Positions 29,498 to 39,211 of a stretch of DNA of 64,000 nt are shown here, in pieces. The DNA is from Aerococcus urinaeequi (lineage in GTDB: Bacteria > Bacillota > Bacilli > Lactobacillales > Aerococcaceae): contig NZ_CP014162.1 of the NCBI RefSeq assembly GCF_001543205.1, positions 1,116,001 through 1,180,000 on the forward strand, in the 5' to 3' direction. Position 1 is the first letter of the stretch; each line of letters starts with the position of its first letter. Made by a program: the position numbers and the translations under genes. The notes beneath the pieces are model-generated. The model was given only the letters and a program-made list of their open reading frames with translations, was not told where the DNA came from and did not search any database.

Positions 29498-30742
29498 ATG
29501 ACTACAGCAGTAAAAATTGAGAATTTAACCAAAATTTATGGATCGCGCGCTCAAACTGAGAAAGCGAAAAAACTATTAAATGAAGGAAAGTCTAAAGAAG
29601 AAATCGTTCAACAAACAGGTGCCACAGTCGGGGTCGACAACGCCAGTTTAGATATCAAGCAAGGTGAAACATTCGTAATCATGGGATTATCTGGTTCAGG
29701 TAAATCAACTATGTTACGTATGATCAACCGTTTAATCGAACCAACAGCGGGTAACATCACAATTTTAGGTGATGACGTGACAGGTGCTAATAAAGAAGAA
29801 TTACGTGAAATCAGACGTAAAAAAGTGAGTATGGTATTCCAAAGCTTCGCCTTATTCCCACACAAAACAATTCTTGAAAATACAGAATTCGGTTTGGAGA
29901 TTCAAGGTGTCAGCAAAGAAGAACGTCAAAAAGCTGCTGAAAAAGCACTAGAAAACTCTGGTCTATTAACTTTTAAAGACCAATATCCAAACCAATTATC
30001 TGGTGGTATGCAACAGCGTGTTGGTTTAGCACGGGCCTTAGCAAATGACCCAGAAATCCTACTAATGGATGAAGCCTTCTCAGCGCTTGACCCATTAATC
30101 CGTCGTGACATGCAAGATGAGTTAGTTGATTTACAAGAACGTGTAAACAAAACAATCGTCTTCATTACCCATGACTTGGATGAAGCATTAAGAATTGGAG
30201 ACCGTATCGCCTTAATGAAAGACGGAGAAGTCGTTCAAGTAGGTACTGGTGAAGAAATCTTAACGCATCCAGCTAACGATTACGTTGAACGGTTTGTTGA
30301 AAGTGTTGACCGTTCTAAAGTCCTTACTGCTGAACATGCTATGGAGCGTCCAAACTTCTTATTAAATGTTGAGAAGCATGGTGCCAGAATGGCCCTACAC
30401 CGTATGGAAGAAGAAAACTACAGCTTCCTAATGGTGACAAATAACAAACGTGAATTATTAGGTTACGTTCGTGACACTGATGTTGTCAAAATAATTAAAG
30501 GCAATCAAAATAAAGAATACTTATCTGTTGAATCTATTATTCGTACAGACCATCCAACAGTTCATCCAGAAACATCTATTAATGAGATTTATGATGTGAT
30601 GGGTAATGCATTTATGCCGATTTCAGTAGTAGATGAGGAAAACCACTTATTGGGTATGGTGAGTTCTAAGATGGTTATCAATAGTCTAGCAAATGACAAT
30701 AGTGATAATGAAGTTGAAGAGGAGGAAGAATTGAATGTTTAA
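29498..30742 (+). CDS. opuAA: Glycine betaine/proline ABC transporter ATP-binding protein
   Basis: A 414-residue ATPase of the ProV/OpuAA group. The N-terminal insertion 'AKKLLNEGKSKEEIVQQTGATVGV' is typical. Walker A is GLSGSGKST, the signature is LSGGMQQR and Walker B is ILLMDEAFSALDP. Two CBS domains at the C-terminus (about residues 275-405) sense ionic strength in homologues. AAGGAGG lies six bases before the ATG at 29498; an adjacent upstream ATG is too close. It overlaps the permease gene by 8 bases. The operon imports osmoprotectants under salt stress. Confidence 0.93.
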   Translation: MTTAVKIENLTKIYGSRAQTEKAKKLLNEGKSKEEIVQQTGATVGVDNASLDIKQGETFVIMGLSGSGKSTMLRMINRLIEPTAGNITILGDDVTGANKEELREIRRKKVSMVFQSFALFPHKTILENTEFGLEIQGVSKEERQKAAEKALENSGLLTFKDQYPNQLSGGMQQRVGLARALANDPEILLMDEAFSALDPLIRRDMQDELVDLQERVNKTIVFITHDLDEALRIGDRIALMKDGEVVQVGTGEEILTHPANDYVERFVESVDRSKVLTAEHAMERPNFLLNVEKHGARMALHRMEEENYSFLMVTNNKRELLGYVRDTDVVKIIKGNQNKEYLSVESIIRTDHPTVHPETSINEIYDVMGNAFMPISVVDEENHLLGMVSSKMVINSLANDNSDNEVEEEEELNV

Positions 30743-31592
30743 TTTAGCTATGTATCCAATCCCGAAACTGCCAGTGGCGGATTGGGTTGAATCAGCAACA
30801 AACTGGTTAACCGTAACCCTATCAGGTCTTTTTGGTGCCATTCAAAATGGTGGTTCAATCTTTATGAACGGTATTACGAACTTACTATTATTAATTCCAC
30901 CATTTGCCTTTATCCTAATCGTGGCAGTGGTTGCTTATTTTATGAATAAGAAACAATTGTCATTATCTGCCTTTGCTTTGGTTGGCTTAGGTTATATCTT
31001 AAACCAAGGTTTATGGTCAGAGCTAATGAACACAGTAACATTGGTACTTGTATCAAGTCTTGTTTCGATTATTATCGGTGTACCTTTAGGAATTTGGTCC
31101 GCAAAAAATAAAACTGTCCACAATATCCTAAAACCAATCTTGGACTTCATGCAAACAATGCCTGCCTTTGTCTACTTGATTCCAGCCGTTGCTTTCTTCG
31201 GTATTGGTATCGTACCAGGGACGTTTGCATCAGTTATTTTTGCATTACCACCAACAGTACGATTTACTGAGTTAGGTATCAAACAAATTTCTACTGAATT
31301 AGTAGAAGCAGCGGACGCCTTTGGTTCAACTGGTAAACAAAAATTATTCAAAGTAGAATTACCTTTAGCTAAATCAACAATTATGGCTGGTGTAAACCAA
31401 ACAGTTATGCTTGCTTTATCTATGGTTGTTACAGCGTCAATGATTGGTGCGCCTGGTCTAGGTCGTCAAGTCTTAACCGCTCTACAACGTGCATCAGTAG
31501 GTTCAGGGTTTGTTTCAGGTTTAGCAATTGTTATCTTAGCAATCTTGATTGACCGCTTAACAAATCGTTTCACAGCTGATAAAAATAGCTAA
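30735..31592 (+). CDS. opuAB: Glycine betaine ABC transporter permease
   Basis: A 285-residue ProW/OpuAB permease with about six to seven spans. It has the EAA-type loop 'LVEAADAFGSTGKQKLFKVELPLAKSTIMAG' in pieces and the 'IPLGIWSAKN'-like segment ('IIGVPLGIWSAKNKTVHNILKP'). The ATG overlaps the end of the ATPase gene, behind GAGGAGGAAG, so translation is coupled. Unlike lactococcal OpuA, the binding domain is not fused here but encoded by the next genes. Confidence 0.93.
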   Translation: MFNLAMYPIPKLPVADWVESATNWLTVTLSGLFGAIQNGGSIFMNGITNLLLLIPPFAFILIVAVVAYFMNKKQLSLSAFALVGLGYILNQGLWSELMNTVTLVLVSSLVSIIIGVPLGIWSAKNKTVHNILKPILDFMQTMPAFVYLIPAVAFFGIGIVPGTFASVIFALPPTVRFTELGIKQISTELVEAADAFGSTGKQKLFKVELPLAKSTIMAGVNQTVMLALSMVVTASMIGAPGLGRQVLTALQRASVGSGFVSGLAIVILAILIDRLTNRFTADKNS

Positions 31593-31614
31593 TTTAAAGA
31601 AAGGAGAATTTATT

Positions 31615-32511
31615 TTGAAGAAAAAACTTAAAGGTATCTGGATTGCAGTCATTGCAATCTTGGGATTAGTTCTTACTTTTGGGAGTGCTGATGCTTACAA
31701 ATCGAACGTCTTTAACCTTGTTTCTGGCGAAAGTAAAGGGAACATCAATCTATCTTACGTAACATGGGATACTGAAATTGCTTCTACAAATGTTATCGCA
31801 GAAGTTTTACGTCAAGCTGGCTATACAGTAGAAACTACGCCACTAGATAATGCTATTATGTGGTCATCAGTTGCGTCAGCTGAAGCGGATGCGATGGTTG
31901 GTGCTTGGTTACCTAACACACATGCACCGCAATACGAACAATATGGTGATCAGATGGAAGACCTGGGTCCTAACTTAGAGGGTGCGATTACAGGTTTAAC
32001 CGTACCAACTTACATGGAAGATGTGAACTCAATCGAGGACTTAAGTGACCAAGCGAACCAAACAATTACAGGTATTGAACCCGGTGCTGGTGTTGTAGCG
32101 GCTGCAGAAAATGCAGTAGATACATACAGCAACCTAAGTGATTGGACAGTTCAAACATCATCTTCAGGTGCCATGACGACTGAACTAGGGACATCTATTG
32201 CGAATGAAGAAGAAATCGTTATTACTGGTTGGTCACCACACTGGATGTTCCAAGAGTATGACTTGAAATATCTAGAAGATACTGAAGGTGTCTTCGGAGA
32301 CGGTGAAACAATCAATACAATGGTTCGCCTAGGATTACAAGATGACATGCCAGAAGCTTATCAAATCTTAGACAACTTCTTCTGGGAAGTTGCAGATATG
32401 GAATCTGTAATGGCTGAAATCAACAATGGTGCAGATCCACAAGCTGCAGCCCAAGCGTGGATTGAAGAGAACCAAGAAACAGTTGATCAATGGTTAGCTG
32501 TTGAAGAATAA
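31615..32511 (+). CDS. opuAC: Glycine betaine ABC transporter substrate-binding protein (first)
   Basis: A 298-residue OpuAC-type binding protein. It has an N-terminal hydrophobic anchor without a lipobox cysteine, then 'LSYVTWDTEIASTNVIAEVL', 'AMVGAWLPNTHAP', 'IEPGAGVVAAAE' and 'GWSPHWMFQEYDLK', the aromatic-rich pieces that cage the quaternary amine. The start is a TTG behind AAAGGAG. It ends the operon before a strong terminator. Confidence 0.92.
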   Translation: MKKKLKGIWIAVIAILGLVLTFGSADAYKSNVFNLVSGESKGNINLSYVTWDTEIASTNVIAEVLRQAGYTVETTPLDNAIMWSSVASAEADAMVGAWLPNTHAPQYEQYGDQMEDLGPNLEGAITGLTVPTYMEDVNSIEDLSDQANQTITGIEPGAGVVAAAENAVDTYSNLSDWTVQTSSSGAMTTELGTSIANEEEIVITGWSPHWMFQEYDLKYLEDTEGVFGDGETINTMVRLGLQDDMPEAYQILDNFFWEVADMESVMAEINNGADPQAAAQAWIEENQETVDQWLAVEE

Positions 32512-32576
32512 TTGAATAAAAGCTTGACAATGCTGTTCGTGATAATTAATGAACAGTAACGTCTCAATGAGCTTAT

Positions 32577-32615
32577 AACAGGAGTGAGGCACTAATAGCC
32601 ACTCCTGTTTTTTTT
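32577..32615 (+). terminator. Terminator after the first betaine-binding protein
   Basis: AACAGGAGTG (32577-32586) pairs perfectly with CACTCCTGTT (32600-32609), followed by a run of T residues. Confidence 0.9.
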
Positions 32616-32674
32616 ATAAAAAGTAAGTAGTCGAACATTTGTAACTAAGGAAGATTATTTTCGGGAGTGTAAAA

Positions 32675-33544
32675 ATGTTTAAGAAAATCAGTTTAGTCGT
32701 AGCAATTATTGTTGGGTTATTATTTACCTTTGCTAGTGAAGATTCGTATAAAACGACTGTAGGTTCTGATTCTGGTGGCCAAACAGTGACTCTAGCAACT
32801 GTGAATTGGGAGTCTGAAATGGCTTCAACAAATGTCCTGGCACAGGTGCTAAAAGAAGCAGGGTTCAACGTACAAATTACAACAGTAGACCCGGCCATCA
32901 TGTTTAGTTCGGTTGCAGAAGGGCAGTCGGATGCTATGGTCGGCGGTTGGGTGCCTACAACGCACCAGGCCTATGCAGAGAAATACGGTGACTCGATGGT
33001 TGATTTAGGGGCTAACCTAGAAGGTGCTATTTCAGCATTAACTGTTCCAACATATATGGAAGATATCAATTCGATTACCGACCTCACGGATGAAAATGGT
33101 TCAACTATTACAGCAATTGAACCAGGGGCAGGTGTTACCAACAGTGCCCAAAATGCTGTTAAGGAGTATGACAACCTATCCGATTGGGAGGTTTCTGTGA
33201 GTTCAACAGGTGCAATGATTGCTGAATTAGAGCAAGCTATCAATAATGAAGAGGATATAGTTGTGGTTGGTTGGAAGCCACATTGGATGTTCATGGATTA
33301 TGATCTTAAGATGCTTGACGATCCAGAAAATGTCTTTGGTGGCTACGAGGAAATTCATTCATACGCAAGAGAAGGGCTAAAGGAAGATAACCCAGAAGCC
33401 TATAAGATTATTGATAACTTCTACTGGGAAGTTGAAGATATGTCTTCTGTTATGGAAGAATTAGCGACAGATGTAGAACCAGAAGAAGCAGCGGATAATT
33501 GGATTGAAGCCAATCGTGAAACAGTGGATGGTTGGTTAGAGTAA
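32675..33544 (+). CDS. Glycine betaine ABC transporter substrate-binding protein (second, paralogue)
   Basis: A 289-residue paralogue of the preceding protein. The same landmarks recur in diverged form: 'VNWESEMASTNVLAQVL', 'AMVGGWVPTTHQAYAEKYG', 'IEPGAGVTNSAQNAV' and 'GWKPHWMFMDYDLK'. It is behind its own terminator-separated leader, so it is expressed independently of the permease genes. It has no lipobox either. It may widen the substrate range (choline, carnitine or proline betaine) by feeding the same OpuAB channel; that is an inference. Confidence 0.9.
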   Translation: MFKKISLVVAIIVGLLFTFASEDSYKTTVGSDSGGQTVTLATVNWESEMASTNVLAQVLKEAGFNVQITTVDPAIMFSSVAEGQSDAMVGGWVPTTHQAYAEKYGDSMVDLGANLEGAISALTVPTYMEDINSITDLTDENGSTITAIEPGAGVTNSAQNAVKEYDNLSDWEVSVSSTGAMIAELEQAINNEEDIVVVGWKPHWMFMDYDLKMLDDPENVFGGYEEIHSYAREGLKEDNPEAYKIIDNFYWEVEDMSSVMEELATDVEPEEAADNWIEANRETVDGWLE

Positions 33545-33691
33545 AAATTAGAGGTGTGACAAAAGTCGCTAAGACTCGACGCGCTGGAGCAAAAGCCGAA
33601 CAAGTACTGCTAAGTAATTGGCGTATTTTGGGAAGTGTTGGAAGAGTTTGACCTTTGGAACCGGATATCGTGAGCTACATAATAGAAGAAA

Positions 33692-33739
33692 AAAACAGGC
33701 AGGTAGATTAATGAAATCTACCTGCCTGTTTATTTTTTT
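33692..33739. terminator. Strong bidirectional terminator between the betaine genes and nox
   Basis: AAACAGGCAGGTAGATT pairs perfectly with AATCTACCTGCCTGTTT, with A and T runs outside, between convergent genes. Confidence 0.92.
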
Positions 33740-33785
33740 ATATGGATGTTATATATCTGTGGCGAAAAAGTGGTTTTCGTTTGGA

Positions 33786-35150
33786 TTAGAAAATCATTGT
33801 GTCTGCGCCGTATGGTTGACCTTGAGCTTCTTGCGCTAAGACATTTAAGAAGTTCCAAGGACGGCTGAATTCTGGTTGGAAGAAGAAATCAGCTTGCGCT
33901 AATTGGTCTACAGTCCATTCAGCTTCAATCGCAACAGATACAGCATTAATAGCTTGAAGAATGTCATAAGTTGACATTAATTGAGCACCTAATATACGAC
34001 CGTTATCTGCATCGTAATGAAGCTTCATTAAAACTTTTTCTTCGTCGTGCATAAATGAAGGACGGATTAAGTCTTCTTTGTAAACAGATTTCACATTTCC
34101 TTGGTAAGAGTTTGCGTTAGCATCCTTGATACCAGTAGTAGCGAATTTGTAGTCAAATACAGCAAGACCTGATGTACCGTTTACGCGACCAATTTTAGCG
34201 TCTGCATCACCACTTGCGTGACGAGCCATGATGACACCTTGGCGACGAGCGTTAGTTGCTAAAGCAATGTAAGCTTTGTCGTTTGTAGGTGCAAAAGGAA
34301 TAGCAGTTGCATCACCTGCAGCGTAAACATCTTTAACTGAAGTTTCCATGTGTTCGTTGACTTCAACAAAGCCGCGACCATCAAGGGTTAAAGTGTCTTT
34401 CAACCATTGTGTGTTTGGACGAACCCCAACACTGATAATAACTGTATCTGCTTCGTAAGTGCCTTTGTCAGTGACAACTGCAGTTACTTCGTTGTTTTCG
34501 TTGACTTTAAATTCTTTCACACCTTCGCCAGTTTTAATCTTCATACCTTTTTCTTCCATATGTTTTGTTAGAAGACTAGTGAATTCACTGTCAAGGTAAG
34601 TTGGTAAGATTGAATCAACAAAGTCGACAACTGTCACGTCGATGCCAGCTTGTGCGTAAGCAATTGCTGCTTCGATACCGATGTAACCAGCACCAACAAC
34701 TACAGCTTTTTTAGCTGAAGACATACGATTTTTCACTTTATCTGCCCAGTTTCTACCACGTAAGTAGAAGATGTTTTCGTGTTGGTCATCTACATTCGGG
34801 ATTGTACCTGGTACACCACCTGGAGAAAGCAATAGTTTGTCGTAACTTTCTGTAGCTTCCACACCGTCAGTAGTGCGTGTTGTAATTTCTTTTGTGTCTG
34901 GGTTGATGGCAATCACACTTGTGTTCATGCGGATATCAACACCTTGTTCTTTATATGATGCTTCATTTGCGTAGTGTAATTCATCCAAAGATTTTGAAAT
35001 GTCTTCTAGATAGGACTGAATACCACATGATAAGAAAGAAGCGGTTGATCCAGCTTCAAATACAACGATTTCTGCATCTGAGTCTTTTTTCAATAGAGTT
35101 TGCACAGCTTCAAAACCAGCATGTGAAGTTCCTACTATAACGTATTTCAT
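33786..35150 (-). CDS. nox: NADH oxidase, FAD-dependent (water-forming type)
   Basis: A 454-residue flavoprotein of the NADH oxidase/peroxidase/CoA-disulfide reductase group. The FAD-binding start is 'MKYVIVGTSHAGFEA' with H10, the single redox cysteine C42 lies in 'SFLSCGIQSYLE', the NAD-binding GxGxxG is 'VVVGAGYIGIEAA', and 'VYAAGDATAIPFAP' is the second FAD contact. It lowers oxygen to water and regenerates NAD in lactic acid bacteria. The start at 35150 follows GGAGGT; five further residues upstream have no ribosome site. NADH peroxidase cannot be fully excluded. Confidence 0.9.
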   Translation of the reverse strand: MKYVIVGTSHAGFEAVQTLLKKDSDAEIVVFEAGSTASFLSCGIQSYLEDISKSLDELHYANEASYKEQGVDIRMNTSVIAINPDTKEITTRTTDGVEATESYDKLLLSPGGVPGTIPNVDDQHENIFYLRGRNWADKVKNRMSSAKKAVVVGAGYIGIEAAIAYAQAGIDVTVVDFVDSILPTYLDSEFTSLLTKHMEEKGMKIKTGEGVKEFKVNENNEVTAVVTDKGTYEADTVIISVGVRPNTQWLKDTLTLDGRGFVEVNEHMETSVKDVYAAGDATAIPFAPTNDKAYIALATNARRQGVIMARHASGDADAKIGRVNGTSGLAVFDYKFATTGIKDANANSYQGNVKSVYKEDLIRPSFMHDEEKVLMKLHYDADNGRILGAQLMSTYDILQAINAVSVAIEAEWTVDQLAQADFFFQPEFSRPWNFLNVLAQEAQGQPYGADTMIF

Positions 35151-35361
35151 TCGTATTACCTCCAAAGGTTAATGTTTATCGTAAATAGAATTTATTTACC
35201 CAACTAAGTATACACTTCTTTGTGAAAAAAAGTGACATTTGTCATATATAACAATTTTTTCTTACTTTTAGGAACAATTATGTACAAAAGTATACAAATA
35301 ACATATATTTCGGCTCCATTTTCATCGAGTAGGATAGCTAACATTTAACTAGCATAAATGA

Positions 35362-35389
35362 TTGACAATATATGGGAAAGGTGTATAAT
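35362..35389 (+). promoter_or_regulatory. rpoBC promoter
   Basis: TTGACA (35362-35367), a 16-base spacer and TATAAT (35384-35389), both perfect. It lies about 209 bases before the rpoB start, giving a long leader. Confidence 0.85.
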
Positions 35390-35413
35390 AAAAACTGTAT
35401 ATTATTAATTGGA

Positions 35414-35550
35414 TTGGAACGTTCCGAAATATTGTCCGGACGCGTTTCTAGGCGAAAACAAAAGGTAATGACAGGAAAGTCAAATCATCTTTTGTTATTT
35501 TTTTGCCCTTTTTTAGGGTAAAAAGGCCTTAATGGGCAATTTCTTAGCAA
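35414..35550 (+). promoter_or_regulatory. Structured rpoB leader with an attenuator-like terminator
   Basis: The leader holds a GGAACGTTCC palindrome (35418-35427 region) and a TCCGGA palindrome. It then has an intrinsic-terminator shape: AACAAAAG (35457-35464) paired with CTTTTGTT (35489-35496) before a T-rich run. A further inverted repeat follows, TTGCCC paired with GGGCAA around 35503-35542. No rpoB-specific regulatory family is assigned. Confidence 0.5.
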
Positions 35551-35597
35551 ATTCTCATTAAATTCTAACAGTTTAAATTTCGGAGAGGTGGCTTTTA

Positions 35598-38500
35598 ATG
35601 ACTGGGCATAATGTCAATTTCGGTAAACATCGCGTGCGCCGCAGTTACTCACGTATTAATGAAGTGCTAGAATTGCCAAACTTGATTGAAATCCAAACGG
35701 ACTCATACAAATGGTTCTTGGATCAAGGGATGAAAGAAATGTTTGAGGACATTTCTCCTATTGAAGATCATGCTGGTAAATTAGCCTTAGAATTTGTTGA
35801 TTATTCATTTAAAGAAGCTAAATACAACTTAGCAGAAGCGCGTGCACATGACACAAACTACTCAGCGCCAATTTATGTTAAATTGCGCTTAATGAATAAA
35901 GAAACTGGTGAAATCAAGGATCAAGAAGTATTCTTCGGTGATTTCCCACTAATGACTGACGGTGGTACGTTTATCATCAACGGTGCGGAACGTGTAATCG
36001 TTTCTCAATTAGTGCGTTCTCCAGGTGTCTACTTCCACGACAAATTAGATAAAAATGGTCGCCAATCATTTGGTACCACTGTAATCCCTAACCGTGGTGC
36101 ATGGTTAGAAATGGAAACAGATGCGAAAAACATCTCTTACGTACGTATTGACCGTACACGTAAAGTGCCGATGTCAGTGTTGATGCGTGCATTAGGTTTC
36201 TCTTCTGATGACCAAATTCGTGAAATCTTCGGAGAAAGCGAAACATTAGAATTAACTTTAGAAAAAGATGTCCACAAAGACTTATCTGATTCTCGTACAG
36301 AAGAAGCATTAAAAGAAATTTACGAACGTCTACGTCCGGGCGAACCAAAGACTGCAGACTCATCTCGTAACTTATTAACTGCTCGTTTCTTTGACCCACG
36401 TCGCTATGACTTAGCAGCTGTTGGTCGTTACAAAGTAAACAAAAAATTAGATATCAAAAACCGCTTATTCAACCAAATCTTGGCTGAAACTTTGGTTGAC
36501 CCAGAAACTGGTGAGATCTTAGCGGATAAAGGTACTGAATTAAACCGTGAAGTTATGGACAAATTAGAGCCATATTTTGACAATGGTTTAAACGTGACAA
36601 CATTGTATCCAAATGACGATGCTGTTCTAACAGAACCTGTTGATTTACAAATCGTTAAAATCCAAGCACCTAAAGATGCTGACCGTGTAATTAACGTTAT
36701 TGGTAACGCGGGCCCAGGCAAAGAAGCTCGTGCCTTAACAATTGCTGACGTGTTAGCTTCATTAAACTACTTCTTAGGTTTATATGAAGGTATTGGTAAA
36801 ACAGACGACATCGACCATTTAGGTAATCGTCGTATCCGTTCAGTTGGTGAATTATTACAAAACCAATTCCGTATCGGTTTATCTCGTATGGAACGTGTTG
36901 TACGTGAACGTATGTCTATCCAAGACATTGAAAAAGTAACGCCACAACAATTAATCAACATTCGTCCAGTCGTTGCGTCAATTAAAGAGTTCTTCGGTTC
37001 TTCTCAATTGTCTCAATTCATGGACCAAACCAACCCATTAGGTGAGTTGACGCACAAACGTCGTCTATCTGCCTTAGGACCTGGTGGTTTGACTCGTGAC
37101 CGTGCCGGATACGAAGTTCGTGACGTTCACTATTCTCACTATGGTCGTATGTGTCCAATCGAAACACCTGAGGGACCAAACATCGGGTTGATCAACAACT
37201 TGGCGTCATATGCGAAAATCAATGAATTTGGTTTCATTGAAACACCTTACCGTCGTGTTGACTGGAACACACATAAAGTAACAGACCGTATCGACTACTT
37301 AACAGCTGACGAAGAAGATAATTTCGTTATCGCCCAAGGTAACTCTATCTTGAACGAAGACGGTTCATTCGCAGAAGAAGTTGTTATGGCTCGTTACGTT
37401 GAAGAAAATATCGAAGTGAAACCTGAACGTGTAGACTACATGGACGTTTCACCTAAACAAGTAGTATCTGTTGCAACAGCATCAATTCCTTTCTTGGAAA
37501 ACGATGACTCTAACCGTGCCTTAATGGGTGCCAACATGCAACGTCAAGCTGTGCCATTGTTACAACCACATGCACCACTAGTTGGTACTGGTATGGAACA
37601 TAAAGCAGCAGCTGACTCAGGTGCTGCAGTCGTTGCACAATACGATGGTGTTGTTGAGTATGTTGATGCACGTGAAATCCGCGTACGTCGTGAAGATGGT
37701 GCTTTAGACAAGTATCCATTAATCAAATACCACCGTTCAAATGCCTCAGCATCTTACAACCAAACGCCTAACGTGACTATTGGAGAAAACGTAACTGCTG
37801 GAGAAATCCTAGCAAACGGACCTTCAATGGAAAAAGGGGAAATGGCTTTAGGTCAAAACCCTCTGATCGCCTTCATGACTTGGGATGGTTATAACTACGA
37901 GGATGCGGTTATCATGTCTGAACGTTTAGTTAAAGACGATGTCTACACTTCTATTCATATTGATGAATTAGAATCTGAGGCACGTGATACTAAACTAGGA
38001 CCTGAAGAAATCACACGTGAAATCCCTAACGTAGGTGAAGATTCTCTACGTAACTTGGACGAACGCGGTATTATCCGTATTGGTGCTGAAGTTCATGACG
38101 GTGACATCTTAGTTGGTAAAGTAACGCCTAAAGGTGTAACTGAGTTATCAGCAGAAGAGCACTTATTACATGCGATCTTTGGTGAAAAAGCACGTGAAGT
38201 TCGTGATACATCATTACGCGTACCACATGGTGGTGGCGGTATCGTTAACGACGTGAAAGTATTCTACCGTGAAAACGGCGACGAATTATCACCAGGTGTT
38301 TCTATGTTAGTTCGTGTATACATTATCCAAAAACGTAAGATTCAAGTTGGGGATAAAATGGCCGGACGTCATGGTAACAAAGGGGTTGTGTCTCGTATCT
38401 TACCTCAAGAAGACATGCCTTACATGCCTGACGGAACACCAGTTGATATCATGTTAAACCCTCTAGGGGTACCTTCTCGTATGAACATCGGGCAAGTATT

Positions 38501-39179
38501 AGAGTTGCACTTAGGTATGGCTGCACGTGAGATGGGCATTCATATTGCAACACCAGTATTTGATGGTGCGAACGAAGAAGATGTATGGGAAACAATCAAA
38601 GAAGCAGGTATGGCAAGCGATGCTAAAACTGTTCTTTACGATGGTCGTACAGGTGAACCGTTCGACAACCGTGTTTCTGTAGGGGTTATGTACTACTTGA
38701 AACTTTCTCATATGGTCGACGACAAATTACATGCGCGTTCAACAGGTCCTTACTCACTTGTTACACAACAACCTTTGGGTGGTAAAGCACAATTTGGTGG
38801 ACAACGTTTCGGTGAGATGGAGGTTTGGGCACTAGAAGCATACGGTGCGGCATACACATTACAAGAAATCTTGACTTACAAGTCAGATGACGTTGTAGGA
38901 CGTGTACAAACATACGAAGCTATCGTTAAAGGTGAACCAATTCCAAAACCAGGTGTACCTGAATCATTCCGTGTATTGGTTAAAGAATTGCAATCATTAG
39001 GTCTAGACATTGAAGTATTAGACTCTGATAAGAAAGCAGTAGATTTACGTGACATGGATGAAGTAACACCGGGCTTCCCTAAAAAAGATCAAGAAAACAA
39101 AGAAAATGCAGTTGATGCAGATGCAACTGTTGAATCACAAGCAAGTGAAATCACTGCACAAAAACAAGTAAACGAATAA
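35598..39179 (+). CDS. rpoB: RNA polymerase beta subunit
   Basis: A 1193-residue beta subunit. The rifampicin pocket is intact and reads '[20 protein letters not shown]' followed by '[16 protein letters not shown]', with the usual Asp, His and Ser at the positions that mutate to resistance. Other core motifs are '[17 protein letters not shown]', '[14 protein letters not shown]' and '[23 protein letters not shown]' in pieces. The tail after about residue 1150 is acidic and variable ([19 protein letters not shown]). GGAGAGG precedes the ATG. Confidence 0.98.
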   Translation: MTGHNVNFGKHRVRRSYSRINEVLELPNLIEIQTDSYKWFLDQGMKEMFEDISPIEDHAGKLALEFVDYSFKEAKYNLAEARAHDTNYSAPIYVKLRLMNKETGEIKDQEVFFGDFPLMTDGGTFIINGAERVIVSQLVRSPGVYFHDKLDKNGRQSFGTTVIPNRGAWLEMETDAKNISYVRIDRTRKVPMSVLMRALGFSSDDQIREIFGESETLELTLEKDVHKDLSDSRTEEALKEIYERLRPGEPKTADSSRNLLTARFFDPRRYDLAAVGRYKVNKKLDIKNRLFNQILAETLVDPETGEILADKGTELNREVMDKLEPYFDNGLNVTTLYPNDDAVLTEPVDLQIVKIQAPKDADRVINVIGNAGPGKEARALTIADVLASLNYFLGLYEGIGKTDDIDHLGNRRIRSVGELLQNQFRIGLSRMERVVRERMSIQDIEKVTPQQLINIRPVVASIKEFFGSSQLSQFMDQTNPLGELTHKRRLSALGPGGLTRDRAGYEVRDVHYSHYGRMCPIETPEGPNIGLINNLASYAKINEFGFIETPYRRVDWNTHKVTDRIDYLTADEEDNFVIAQGNSILNEDGSFAEEVVMARYVEENIEVKPERVDYMDVSPKQVVSVATASIPFLENDDSNRALMGANMQRQAVPLLQPHAPLVGTGMEHKAAADSGAAVVAQYDGVVEYVDAREIRVRREDGALDKYPLIKYHRSNASASYNQTPNVTIGENVTAGEILANGPSMEKGEMALGQNPLIAFMTWDGYNYEDAVIMSERLVKDDVYTSIHIDELESEARDTKLGPEEITREIPNVGEDSLRNLDERGIIRIGAEVHDGDILVGKVTPKGVTELSAEEHLLHAIFGEKAREVRDTSLRVPHGGGGIVNDVKVFYRENGDELSPGVSMLVRVYIIQKRKIQVGDKMAGRHGNKGVVSRILPQEDMPYMPDGTPVDIMLNPLGVPSRMNIGQVLELHLGMAAREMGIHIATPVFDGANEEDVWETIKEAGMASDAKTVLYDGRTGEPFDNRVSVGVMYYLKLSHMVDDKLHARSTGPYSLVTQQPLGGKAQFGGQRFGEMEVWALEAYGAAYTLQEILTYKSDDVVGRVQTYEAIVKGEPIPKPGVPESFRVLVKELQSLGLDIEVLDSDKKAVDLRDMDEVTPGFPKKDQENKENAVDADATVESQASEITAQKQVNE

Positions 39180-39211
39180 TTTGGGCAAATTAGATAAGGG
39201 AGGTTGGCCCC

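Noticed and set aside
35221-35250. Rex or FNR-like operator upstream of nox
   Set aside because: TTGTGAAAAAAAGTGACA lacks the inverted second half of a Rex site. The nearby TGACATTTGTCA is a short palindrome that I could not assign.
36088-38711. Several minus-strand frames of 60-103 codons inside rpoB, and similar ones in rpoC
   Set aside because: They are antisense shadows of highly conserved genes, without ribosome sites or recognisable domains.
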